Shown: piece after piece, positions 8,549-17,673 of the stretch | Layout: every line of letters starts with the position of its first letter | How positions within the stretch are numbered: position 1 is the first letter of the stretch | Assembly (NCBI GenBank): GCA_029861955.1 | Contig: JAOTYK010000022.1 | Location: forward strand, 1 to 64,000 | DNA from: Acidobacteriota bacterium | Lineage (GTDB): Bacteria; Acidobacteriota; Polarisedimenticolia; Polarisedimenticolales; Polarisedimenticolaceae | Reading direction: 5' to 3' | Length of the DNA stretch: 64,000 nt | Made by a program: the position numbers and the translations under genes | The notes under the pieces: generated by a model | What the model saw: only the letters and a program-made list of their open reading frames with translations | Told to the model about the DNA's origin: nothing | Database searches by the model: none

Positions 8549-9506
8549 CCGGTTTATCACTCAGAAGTGTGATCGCCGTCTCTGCCGCGCCATGCAGCGC
8601 AAGGTTGTTCTCAATCACGAGAAACACCGGCATGCGCTCGAGCAGGTCCCGCATGCGACCCTTGTCGCGAAATGCGCTGATGAACGAATCGGCATTGTTC
8701 TTATCGAGAACCTTCGCGGCAACACCGCCAGTGAGATAGAGGCCTCCGCTCGCCATCAAGGTCAGAGCAATATTCCCTACTGCGGACCCGATGTAGCGTC
8801 GAAACGTCTCGACGGCCTCGATACAAACGAGGTCTGAGCTGGAGCGACGGACAATCTCGGAAGCCTCCAGGAGTGGAGATTGTTCCGGCGCAAGCAGCGC
8901 ATGGATGGCCGGCAGAGCCAACCCCGATGCAACTCTCTCCCAACTGACATGCCCGTACTCATGCTGCAGTCTTGCCTGAAGGTCGAGATCGAATGCACAG
9001 CTGGGCGCGAAGGTCGCGTGGCCGGCTTCCGTGGCGAAAGCGTGACCCGACGGACTGAGAGCGCTCACGCCCAGCCCCGTTCCCACGGATACCACGACGC
9101 GATTTCCGGCGGGATCCACCTGCCCGGGTTGCAAGCAAACAAGATCTGCGTCAGAGAGTCGATGGATCCCAGCCGCCGAAGCTTGCACATCGTTGATCAG
9201 CGCGACCCGATCGGTTCCGACCGCCCGGAGAACCTCTTTCCGATCGACGCGCCATGGGAGATTCGTAAAAGGAAACACGACCTGTGAATGGATCGGCACG
9301 GGAAGTCCGAGACAGACAGCATCGAATTCCGCCTGTTCGTTCTCGAGGAAACTCGCGAGAACCTCCGTCAGGGAACGGTGTTTCGGGCTCGAGTAGGTCG
9401 CCGAGCGCAAGATCTCATAGCGGTTGTTCTGGTGGCGGAAGACTGCGAGCCTGGAGTGGGTGGCGCCGATATCTCCCGCCAGGATCCTGTTTGGGCGAAA
9501 ACCCAC
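8538..9506 (-). CDS. glk: Glucokinase (Glk type)
   Basis: From the GTG at 9506 the protein is 322 residues, the usual Glk length. The frame stays open to 9668, but that start lies over the operator palindromes and would add about 54 unrelated residues. ATP-phosphate motif AGDIGATHSRLA is at the N-terminus; LINDVQASAAGI carries the catalytic Asp; EAGHATFAP matches the Glk EGGH segment. It phosphorylates glucose to glucose 6-phosphate in the cytoplasm. In this locus the glucose would come from glycosidase and phosphorylase action on beta-1,3-oligosaccharides. It is cotranscribed with lacI, which overlaps its 3' end. No strong ribosome-binding site marks the start. Confidence 0.85.
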   Translation of the reverse strand: MGFRPNRILAGDIGATHSRLAVFRHQNNRYEILRSATYSSPKHRSLTEVLASFLENEQAEFDAVCLGLPVPIHSQVVFPFTNLPWRVDRKEVLRAVGTDRVALINDVQASAAGIHRLSDADLVCLQPGQVDPAGNRVVVSVGTGLGVSALSPSGHAFATEAGHATFAPSCAFDLDLQARLQHEYGHVSWERVASGLALPAIHALLAPEQSPLLEASEIVRRSSSDLVCIEAVETFRRYIGSAVGNIALTLMASGGLYLTGGVAAKVLDKNNADSFISAFRDKGRMRDLLERMPVFLVIENNLALHGAAETAITLLSDKPDDC

Positions 9507-9631
9507 CGAATGTCGCTGGTCATCCAAAGCAATGCCCCATTGGGAAGCAACTTTTCGGTCGGCGCACGGCCAAAAGTCGCTAAGAACCTCCCTCGATGGT
9601 CGCAGAAAAAAACGGCGTTGTCTAGAATGTC

Positions 9632-9645
9632 TGACAACGCTGTCA
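9632..9645. promoter_or_regulatory. Secondary LacI operator, imperfect
   Basis: TGACAACGCTGTCA differs by one base from the perfect 14 bp palindrome 8 bp to its right. The tandem pair lies between the divergent glk-lacI and TonB receptor units. Confidence 0.7.
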
Positions 9646-9653
9646 TTGGTGCT

Positions 9654-9667
9654 TGACAGCGCTGTCA
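9654..9667. promoter_or_regulatory. LacI operator TGACAGCGCTGTCA
   Basis: Perfect 14 bp palindrome with the central CG typical of LacI-family operators. The identical 14-mer lies at 20900 and 26633 in front of other glucan genes. It sits 157 bp before the TonB receptor start and upstream of glk-lacI, so it can control both directions and autoregulate lacI. Confidence 0.85.
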
Positions 9668-9824
9668 CCTACCTCGTACGTTCAGGTGGCCCAAAAAGCA
9701 AGGATCGCACTCATCGGGAGCTATCATCGTTGGATTCCACACGAGATGGTCACGCCAGTTCAGCGGTCGTTCACTACGTGAGCTTGGCGGATCCAGCACG
9801 ACGAGAAGCGGGGGAGGGGACCCA

Positions 9825-12713
9825 ATGAAGGCTGGCCGGGGACTGGTGGTTCTGTTCTGTCTCGGAGCGATCTCCCTGATCGGGGTCGGTCTCAGTCTGG
9901 CCCAGGAGCCAGAGAAGGCGAAAGAGACAACGGAAGAAAAGCAGGAAGAGAAAACACCTGAGACCGACGAGTCGAAGGACCCCACTGACGAGAAGGAGAA
10001 GGCGAAGACGCCTACACCCGATCCGTACGACGAGTCGGTCACCGTCACCGCGACCAAAGTCGAAACCGATCTGATGAAGACCCCGATTGCCGTCTCGGTG
10101 TTCGACCAGGACGAGCTGGATCGGGAAGGGGTTCAGAACATCCGGGACATGGCCCAGATGGTCCCGAACATGGACATCGCCACCATCAATGGACAATCGG
10201 CCCCGATCATCTCCATGCGTGGCGTGCGCTCGACCAACGAAACCGAACTCGGCGACTCGGCCGTCGGCGTTCATATGGACGGAGTCTACTCACCGCGGAT
10301 GCAGGGGATCCTCGGGCTGATGTTCGACAACGAGCGGGTCGAGGTGCTACGTGGGCCCCAGGGGACGCTCTTCGGAAGGAACTCGACGGTCGGCAGCATT
10401 AACATCGTGACGGCCAAGCCCAAGCTGAACAAGTTCGAAGGCACCGGGGTCGTGCGGGGCGGAATCTGGAACTCGCAAGAAGTCGCCAGCATGGTCAATA
10501 TCCCGGTCTCCGACAAGTTCGCCTTTCGAGTCGCGGCTCGGTCCTACCAGCGCGATTCTTACCTCAAGGGCTACTGGGACCCGAACCAGTACGACCAGCG
10601 CCGGATTGCGGGTCTGGTGCAGGAAGCCGACGTCATCGCACCCGGCAGTCTCGACGCGACGACGGGCGAAAACCTGTGTACAAGCCCCAGATGCTACACG
10701 CGAACCCAGAACGCCAACTGGTGGGCCAACACCGCCAACAACGGCGAGGGCTACGAAATCCGTGAGCTCGTGGCCGCGGATAGCGAAGACTTCTACATGA
10801 ACGCCGACGAGTGGGCGTATCGGCTGAGCGCTCTCTGGAAGCCCAGCAAGAAGGTCGCCGTGGACTTTAGCTTTCAGCAGTACAGGAGCGACAGCGCCGG
10901 TGGAGTCGATCTGGTCAACTGCAAGAAGCTTCGAGGGCGCCCGAAATACGAGAACGTGTTCGACGAAGACGAGAACTCGCCGACCTTCGGCGATCAGATC
11001 GGCATCGTACAATTCGGCACGAATGACTGCGGCGACATGTTCCCGAAAGACGACACCTACCAGGCCGTGGTCAGCACGCCCGGCCGACTTTTCCTCGACA
11101 TCAACTATCTGCGCTCCCGAGTCACCTGGGACATCAAGGATGACCTGCGCTTCGTGTACGTCGGCGGCGGCGAAAGATTGGAACGTGAGTCGGCCCAGGA
11201 TATGGAGCAGAGCCTGAACGCATGGGATCAGGCGTTCTTCTTCCTACCCGGCACCGGCTCGCAAGCGTACTCGCACGAATTCCAGCTCCAATCGTACGGC
11301 GACAAGAATTTCAACTGGATCACGGGAGTGAACTATTTCCGCGAGAGAACGCAGACGATCGGTTACTTCGACAACACGATCGACAGCAAGGCTCTGTTCG
11401 ATCAGCCGAACCGTGGCACGAATGCGGCCGCGCTCTTTGCCCAGGGAACCTACTCCTACTCGCCCAAGTGGCACGTCACTCTCGGATACCGCTTCAGTGA
11501 CGAGACCAAGGAAGACAAGGGTGGGCGCACCTACAACTGCACGGTGGCCAATGGCTGTGCGCCCCAGGTCGACCGCGAGATGATCATCCCGGGTCTGACC
11601 GCCTTCGAGCGGGAGTCCCTGAATGCGTTACCGATAGGCTTCTTCGCAGATCCCGCCAACTACCCGGAATTCACGGCCAACGATAACAAGGGTTCCTGGT
11701 CCCACAGCGATTTCCGTGTCGGGCTGGACTACGACAAAAGCGACAACACACTCCTCTACGCCTACATTGCGACGGGCTTCAAGGCGGGCGGCATCGGCGA
11801 CGTGTTCGACGAGGTCAACCCGAGGACCAACGAGCAGATCCGTGTTGAAACCTCGTATATTCCGGAAGAGGTGACCACCATTGAGCTCGGCTTCAAGCAA
11901 CGGCTGCCGAAGAAAAAGCTCGATCTGAGAGGCGCCTACTTCTATTCCAATTACGAAGATATGCAGTACGCGTCGGTTGGCGCGATCGGTTTCACCGAGA
12001 GATTGGATTTTATCCGGGACGACTTCGGGAACCTGATCCCGGACCCCTTTGGCGGATTCCTCTTCGGTTGGGTACCCGCTCCAATCACCGCTTACTTCAC
12101 GCAGAACGTGCCCGGGGCGAAGATTCAGGGGTTCGAGTTCGAGTACGACTGGCGCCCGTGGCGCGGTGGCCGGATCAAGGGCTATGCGAGTTGGCTGGAT
12201 ACGAAAATCACCGAGGACTGGTTGACGATCTGGAGTTACGATCCGGTCTCCTACTTGAATCTCTCGTTCGACGATTCGATCAACCCGGAGACGCCGGAGT
12301 TAGAGGTCAATCTCAAGGGCAACGAGTTGGCCGTGTCGGCACCGTTCAAGCTCCACATGACGCTCGATCATGCCTTTCTCATGCCCTCAGGCCAGACGAC
12401 GGTCGTTCCATGGGTAACGGCTCACTGGGAGGACGACTCCTACCTGACCGTGTGGAACGTCGACAAACACACGGACGACCTGGAGTTTGTTATCTTCGAC
12501 GAGGACATCAAGTACACGGACGACAAGCGTGAAGCGTGGTCCATGGTGCATGCGGGGGTTCGCATCTACCACGGGAATTGGACGACGGAATTCTACGGTT
12601 ACAATCTGACGAACGAGGTAATCCAGTGGTGGGGCGGAGCCGCAGAACAGGTCGCCAAGGGCAGCTTCAGCGAGCCGCGGAACTACGGATTCCACATCGG
12701 GCTGAAATTCTGA
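9825..12713 (+). CDS. TonB-dependent outer-membrane receptor (probable beta-glucan oligosaccharide importer)
   Basis: 962 residues. A signal peptide (to ~LSLAQ) is followed by a Glu/Lys/Thr-rich linker (residues ~27-66), then VTVTATKVE and a plug domain (AVSVFDQDELDREGVQNI...MRGV...VEVLRGPQGTLFGRNSTVGSINIVTAKP). The 22-strand barrel ends in the expected aromatic residue (GFHIGLKF). AGGGG lies before the ATG. It would carry laminarin fragments across the outer membrane using TonB energy. It heads the operon with phosphorylase, symporter and GH17 genes, and no SusD-like gene accompanies it. The substrate is inferred from the neighbours. Confidence 0.92.
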   Translation: MKAGRGLVVLFCLGAISLIGVGLSLAQEPEKAKETTEEKQEEKTPETDESKDPTDEKEKAKTPTPDPYDESVTVTATKVETDLMKTPIAVSVFDQDELDREGVQNIRDMAQMVPNMDIATINGQSAPIISMRGVRSTNETELGDSAVGVHMDGVYSPRMQGILGLMFDNERVEVLRGPQGTLFGRNSTVGSINIVTAKPKLNKFEGTGVVRGGIWNSQEVASMVNIPVSDKFAFRVAARSYQRDSYLKGYWDPNQYDQRRIAGLVQEADVIAPGSLDATTGENLCTSPRCYTRTQNANWWANTANNGEGYEIRELVAADSEDFYMNADEWAYRLSALWKPSKKVAVDFSFQQYRSDSAGGVDLVNCKKLRGRPKYENVFDEDENSPTFGDQIGIVQFGTNDCGDMFPKDDTYQAVVSTPGRLFLDINYLRSRVTWDIKDDLRFVYVGGGERLERESAQDMEQSLNAWDQAFFFLPGTGSQAYSHEFQLQSYGDKNFNWITGVNYFRERTQTIGYFDNTIDSKALFDQPNRGTNAAALFAQGTYSYSPKWHVTLGYRFSDETKEDKGGRTYNCTVANGCAPQVDREMIIPGLTAFERESLNALPIGFFADPANYPEFTANDNKGSWSHSDFRVGLDYDKSDNTLLYAYIATGFKAGGIGDVFDEVNPRTNEQIRVETSYIPEEVTTIELGFKQRLPKKKLDLRGAYFYSNYEDMQYASVGAIGFTERLDFIRDDFGNLIPDPFGGFLFGWVPAPITAYFTQNVPGAKIQGFEFEYDWRPWRGGRIKGYASWLDTKITEDWLTIWSYDPVSYLNLSFDDSINPETPELEVNLKGNELAVSAPFKLHMTLDHAFLMPSGQTTVVPWVTAHWEDDSYLTVWNVDKHTDDLEFVIFDEDIKYTDDKREAWSMVHAGVRIYHGNWTTEFYGYNLTNEVIQWWGGAAEQVAKGSFSEPRNYGFHIGLKF

Positions 12714-12787
12714 TCGTCCGGTCGATGCCGAGTCGACGCCCCAAGTCCATCTTGGTCGCCGGTCGCGGTTGAGTAGGCCAGGTCTTG

Positions 12788-15700
12788 ATGGCACAGCGAC
12801 CCAAGCAGCAGCCGTTTCTCGGTGAGTCCGTCGTTCGTGTGCCCGGTCCGGCGGGTGGCGGGGAATGGGTGGATAGGGATGGCGAACGGTTCTACAAGAT
12901 TGCCAACTATCACACGATGCCACCGTTCTTTGTGTCTGTGCTCAGCGGCTACGATCATTGGTTGTTCGTCTCCAGTACCGGTGGTCTGACCTGCGGCCGC
13001 AGAGACCCGGAAAACGCACTCTTCCCGTACTGCACCGACGACAAGATCCACGATGCCTGCGAGACGACCGGGCCCAAGACCGTGCTGCTGGCTGCGCGGG
13101 GTGGCAAGACCATGCTCTGGCAGCCGTTTGAAACCGGCCCGCTCGTCTACGACCTCGAGCGAAACCTGTACAAGAACGTGCCGGGCAACAAGCTGCTGTT
13201 CGAGGAAGTCAACCACGACCTCGGCCTTTCATTCTCCTACTCGTGGACCACCGGGAACCGCTTTGGGTTCATACGGGAATCGCGATTGCTCAACATTGGC
13301 GCGGACGAGGTTCGCGTCGAACTGCTGGACGGATTGCGGAATCTTCTGCCCTACGGCGTCGACCGCGCCGCACAGGCCGAGTTGAGTACGCTGGTGGACG
13401 CCTACAAGCAGGCTGAAGCGGTCACCGGCGGCTGTGCCGGAATCTTCACACTCAGTTCCATCTTGACCGACCGAGCCGAACCGAGTGAGGCGTTGAAAGC
13501 CACGGTCGTCTGGAGCACCGGCCTCGAGCAGGCCCGGGTGCTACTTTCGGAAGACCAGGTCGCTGCATTCTGCATGGGTGAGAAGGTCCATGCCGAAGCG
13601 TTGGGCAAGGGTAAGCGAGGCGCTTTCTTCGTTCAGTCGGTTCTTACCCTGCCATCAGAATCGGGCCACGGCTGGCGATTGCTGGCGGATGTCGAACAGG
13701 GCCCGTCTCAGACGGCCAACTTGCTGCAAGCCATCCGGCAGGGGATTCCTGCCGATGCGATCGAACAGGATGTCGCGGACGGTACAACTCGACTGGAACA
13801 ATTGGCCGGCAGTGCGGATGGATTTCAGAAGTCTGCCGACGATCTGGTCACCGGCCGGCACTTTTCCAACACCCTGTCCAACATCATGCGGGGGGGTGTG
13901 TTCCCACACGATTACCGATTCCCTCGTGCCGACTTTCTGAACTTCGTGAGCCGGCGGAACCTACCGCTGCTTGAAACGGTTGAATCCGCGCTGGTCAAGC
14001 TCGATGGGCCGCTGACGCTGAACTCGGCGCTGAAGCTGGCCGAAGACAGCCAGAGTGAAGCCTTTATCCGGCTCGTCTACGAATATTTGCCGCTGACGTT
14101 CAGCCGCCGGCACGGAGACCCCAGCCGGCCCTGGAATCACTTTTCCATCCGTCTCGAGGACACCGATGGGTCGGAGACCCTGAACTATCAGGGAAACTGG
14201 CGCGACATTTTTCAGAACTGGGAAGCTCTGGCCCTCTCCTTCCCGGAATACATCGAGAGCTTCGTCGCCAAGTTTGTCAACGCCTCGACCGCCGACGGGC
14301 ATAACCCTTACCGCATATCCAGGGACGGCATCGACTGGGAGGTGTTAGAACCGGAAGTTCCCTGGTCGAACATCGGTTACTGGGGGGATCACCAGGTCGT
14401 GTACCTCCTCAGGTTGCTGGAACTCTCGCGCAACTATCATCCCGGGCTGCTCGGCGAATCGTTGACCCGGAACCGGTTCGTCTACGCGGATGTGCCCTAT
14501 CGGATCAAGCCGTACGGTGAGTTGCTCGACGATTCCAGAAACACCGTCGAGTACGACGACGATCGTGCTCGGGCGGTTGCGAAACGTGTCGCCGACATCG
14601 GTGCCGACGGGAAGCTGGTCACGCTGGAAGATGGATCAATTTACAGGGTCAACCTGTTGGAAAAACTGATGGTCTCGGCGCTTGCCAGAATTGGCAATCT
14701 GGTTCCCTGCGGCGGGATCTGGATGAACACCCAGCGTCCGGAATGGAACGACGCGAACAACGCTCTTGTTGGCCACGGGCTCTCCATGGTCACGCTTTGT
14801 TACCTGCGCCGATACATGCAGCTGCTGGGCGAGCTGCTCCATGAGAGCGCGACAACGAGCTTTGACGTTTCGCGGGAATTGGCTCAGTACTTTGCGGGCA
14901 TCAACGCGGTATTGAAGGACCACATCGCCCTGCTTGAGGGGCCCGCAGACGCGGCCGACCGAAAATCGTTCATGGACGGCATGGGTGCGGTGAACGATCA
15001 ATACCGCTCCCGGACCTACCGGGGCCCCAGCGGTGAGAAGGCGCCGCTTGGAAACCGAGACCTGCAGGACTTCACCAAACTGACGCTGAGCTTCCTTGAC
15101 CACAGCATTGCGCGCGGCCGCAGGGAGGATGGGTTGTACCACTCGTACAACCTGGTTCGGTTCGGAACTGACGGCTTCGAAGTGGAACCGCTCGACGAGA
15201 TGCTGGAAGGCCAGGTGGCGGTGTTGAGTTCCGGCTACCTGGACAACGATGCAGCGTTGGCGCTCGTCGAGGCGCTAAGAGCGAGCCGATTGTATCGGGA
15301 GGATCAGAACAGTTACCTGCTCTACCCGGACCGGACGCTAACGTCGTTCCTTGACAAGAATGTGATCCCTTCGTCCCTGGTGGAGGGCGATAACTGGATC
15401 GGGGGCGAGCTGGAAGCGGGCCGCACGGATTATGTCGAGCGCGACATCAACGGCCATGTGCATTTCAACGGTGTCTTCAGGAATGCGAACGAACTTCGGG
15501 CCGCGCTGGATCGGGACCCGGCAGTCAACGAGGAAGATACCGCCAGGCTATGTGACGTCTACGAGGCGGTGTTCGCGCACCGGCGCTTCACCGGCCGCTC
15601 CGGCTCGATGTACAAGTACGAGGGGTTGGGCTGCATCTACTGGCACATGGTGTCGAAGTTGCTGCTGGCGATCGGCGAAGTGTTATCCGCTGCCGTGGAC

Positions 15701-16234
15701 GCCGGCGCGGATGCATCGTTAGTCGGACGCCTTGGTGTGTGCTTCCGGGAAACTCGGGATGGACTGGGGATGCACAAACCGCCGGCCGAATACGGCGCGT
15801 TCCCCGTCGATCCCTATTCGCACACACCCGGATTCACCGGTGTACAGCAACCGGGCCTGACAGGGCAGGTGAAGGAAGACCTGATCACCCGTTTCCGACA
15901 GCTCGGTGTGCGCGTTGCCAACGGTGAAGTAGCCTTCGAGCCGGTCATGCTTGGCCGAGACGAATTCCTGCAGGAACCGGCCTCCTGGAGCTACTCGACC
16001 GGCGGCCCGGAGCTGACGGAGGAATTGCCGCCCCGATCGCTCGCCTTCACGCTTTGCGGGGTACCGGTCGTTTACCGCATGGCGGACTCCGCGCGCTTGC
16101 AGGTATTCGGCGAGCAAGGTGCCCCGACCGTCATTCCGGGCACACGTCTAGGGCCGGCGCTTAGCCAATCTCTGTTCCGTCGGGAGCAGCGCATCACAAA
16201 GCTTGTCGTGGATGTTGCGGGGGTTACACCTTGA
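12788..16234 (+). CDS. Beta-1,3-glucan phosphorylase, GH149-like
   Basis: 1148 residues, no signal peptide, so cytoplasmic. The central catalytic region has NTQRPEWNDANNALVGHG with the likely catalytic Asp at about residue 655, similar to the EWNDANN motif of GH149 and related to the GH94 clan. The length (~1,100-1,200) fits GH149, which cleaves beta-1,3-oligoglucans with phosphate to glucose 1-phosphate; GH94 enzymes are shorter. Other recognisable blocks include ENALFPYCTDDKIHD near residue 80 and RTYRGPSGEKAPLG near 745. The ATG at 12788 is preferred over a TTG directly before it. The neighbours (GH17, GH16, sugar symporters, glucokinase) support a laminarin-oligosaccharide substrate. GH161 or another GH94-clan family is the main alternative. 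Confidence 0.75.
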   Translation: MAQRPKQQPFLGESVVRVPGPAGGGEWVDRDGERFYKIANYHTMPPFFVSVLSGYDHWLFVSSTGGLTCGRRDPENALFPYCTDDKIHDACETTGPKTVLLAARGGKTMLWQPFETGPLVYDLERNLYKNVPGNKLLFEEVNHDLGLSFSYSWTTGNRFGFIRESRLLNIGADEVRVELLDGLRNLLPYGVDRAAQAELSTLVDAYKQAEAVTGGCAGIFTLSSILTDRAEPSEALKATVVWSTGLEQARVLLSEDQVAAFCMGEKVHAEALGKGKRGAFFVQSVLTLPSESGHGWRLLADVEQGPSQTANLLQAIRQGIPADAIEQDVADGTTRLEQLAGSADGFQKSADDLVTGRHFSNTLSNIMRGGVFPHDYRFPRADFLNFVSRRNLPLLETVESALVKLDGPLTLNSALKLAEDSQSEAFIRLVYEYLPLTFSRRHGDPSRPWNHFSIRLEDTDGSETLNYQGNWRDIFQNWEALALSFPEYIESFVAKFVNASTADGHNPYRISRDGIDWEVLEPEVPWSNIGYWGDHQVVYLLRLLELSRNYHPGLLGESLTRNRFVYADVPYRIKPYGELLDDSRNTVEYDDDRARAVAKRVADIGADGKLVTLEDGSIYRVNLLEKLMVSALARIGNLVPCGGIWMNTQRPEWNDANNALVGHGLSMVTLCYLRRYMQLLGELLHESATTSFDVSRELAQYFAGINAVLKDHIALLEGPADAADRKSFMDGMGAVNDQYRSRTYRGPSGEKAPLGNRDLQDFTKLTLSFLDHSIARGRREDGLYHSYNLVRFGTDGFEVEPLDEMLEGQVAVLSSGYLDNDAALALVEALRASRLYREDQNSYLLYPDRTLTSFLDKNVIPSSLVEGDNWIGGELEAGRTDYVERDINGHVHFNGVFRNANELRAALDRDPAVNEEDTARLCDVYEAVFAHRRFTGRSGSMYKYEGLGCIYWHMVSKLLLAIGEVLSAAVDAGADASLVGRLGVCFRETRDGLGMHKPPAEYGAFPVDPYSHTPGFTGVQQPGLTGQVKEDLITRFRQLGVRVANGEVAFEPVMLGRDEFLQEPASWSYSTGGPELTEELPPRSLAFTLCGVPVVYRMADSARLQVFGEQGAPTVIPGTRLGPALSQSLFRREQRITKLVVDVAGVTP

Positions 16235-17673
16235 ACACAACCGAGCATCACATCACGGCTGCGGAAGACCGGATCCCGCTGCGGCAGAAGTCGGCCTACG
16301 CAGTGGGGATGTTCGTGAACAACCTGCAGGCCGCGGCACTGCCTGCCATGGTCGTCATCCTCAACCTGGGTCTGGGCATGGACCCGTTTCTTGTCGGCCT
16401 GATTGCCGCGATCCCGCGCGCCTTCGACGCAATTTCCGACCCGATGGTGGGGTACATCTCCGATCGGACGCGCACGATGTGGGGACGCCGCCGTCCTTTC
16501 ATCCTGGTCGGCGCGATCCTATCGGGGCTGATCTTTGCCCTGATGTGGCAGCTGCCCGGCGGGCGGAGCGAGAGTTTCTACTTCTGGGTGTTCCTGGGCG
16601 CGTCGGTCCTGTTCTTCCTTGCCTACACACTGTATGCGACGCCCTTCGTGGCCTTCGGCTACGAAATGACCGCGGATTATCACGAACGAACCCGACTGCA
16701 TATGTTTGCGAACACCGCCGGCCAGTTGGTCTGGCTGGGGGTGCCCTGGTTCTACGCCATCATGGCCAACCAGAACCTGTTCCGGGACACGGTGCACGGC
16801 GCCCGAACGCTGGCCATCGCGGTCGGGATCACCGTCGCGGTTCTGGGCGTCGTTCCCGCCGTGTTTTGCAGAGAAAGACACCTGCCGGTTCCCGCTGCAG
16901 GGAAACAGCAGGGCGTGTTTGCAAACACGCTCCAGTTCTTCAAGGGTGTCGGCATCACACTCGGGTGCAAGCCGTTCGTGAAAATCTGTGCCGCAACCTT
17001 CCTGGTCTTCAACGGTTACCAGCTCGGGATGTCCTTCTCGCTGTACGTGATGATCTACTACGTCTACGGCGGGGATGACTCCAGAGCCGGCGAACTGCTG
17101 GGTTGGTTCGGGACGGTGACCGCCGCCTCCACCATTGGGGTCATCCTGCTCACGGGCTGGCTTGCGACCCGCTTCGGCAAGCGCAAGACGTTTCTCCTCA
17201 CCATCTCCATATCGATGATTGGCTACGCCCTGAAGTGGATCGGCTATAACCCGGATCATCCCTACTGGCTGCTCTTCGCGGCACCGTTCGTCGCCTTCGG
17301 AGTCGGGTCGCTGTTTACGCTGATGGGCTCGATGATCGCGGATGTCTGCGACTACGACGAGTTGGGGACGCACCAACGCCGCGAGGGTGTTTTCGGGGCC
17401 ATCTACTGGTGGATGGTCAAGATCGGGATGGCGTTGGCCGGCCTGCTTACGGGCATCATGCTGAACGTGTCCGGATTTGCCGTCGAGTTGGCGGCGCAGC
17501 CCGAGAAGACCCTGTTCTTCCTGAGGGTGTTTGACGTTGGCGTACCCCTGGTGACGTCCGCGCTTGCGATCGTCATCATGCTCACCTACCCGATCAGCGA
17601 ACGGAGAGCGTACGAGATACGGGCCGAGTTGGAGCGTCGACGCGGAAAACTGGGCTCCGAGGTGCTGGAATGA
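16231..17673 (+). CDS. GPH-family cation/glycoside symporter (MFS superfamily)
   Basis: 480 residues with about 12 membrane helices. The family signature is intact: FDAISDPMVGYISDRTRTMW with GRRRPF directly after, and a second-half VCDYDELGTHQRREGVFGA. Such carriers import oligosaccharides or glycosides with Na+ or H+ across the inner membrane. The start is a TTG at 16231 that overlaps the TGA of the phosphorylase gene (TTGA), with GGGGG upstream, so translation is coupled. It would deliver beta-1,3-gluco-oligosaccharides to the cytoplasmic phosphorylase (inference). Confidence 0.9.
   Translation: MNTTEHHITAAEDRIPLRQKSAYAVGMFVNNLQAAALPAMVVILNLGLGMDPFLVGLIAAIPRAFDAISDPMVGYISDRTRTMWGRRRPFILVGAILSGLIFALMWQLPGGRSESFYFWVFLGASVLFFLAYTLYATPFVAFGYEMTADYHERTRLHMFANTAGQLVWLGVPWFYAIMANQNLFRDTVHGARTLAIAVGITVAVLGVVPAVFCRERHLPVPAAGKQQGVFANTLQFFKGVGITLGCKPFVKICAATFLVFNGYQLGMSFSLYVMIYYVYGGDDSRAGELLGWFGTVTAASTIGVILLTGWLATRFGKRKTFLLTISISMIGYALKWIGYNPDHPYWLLFAAPFVAFGVGSLFTLMGSMIADVCDYDELGTHQRREGVFGAIYWWMVKIGMALAGLLTGIMLNVSGFAVELAAQPEKTLFFLRVFDVGVPLVTSALAIVIMLTYPISERRAYEIRAELERRRGKLGSEVLE

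Noticed and set aside
9507-9668. N-terminal 54-residue extension of glucokinase
   Set aside because: It runs over the operator palindromes and has no similarity to Glk; the GTG at 9506 gives the normal length.
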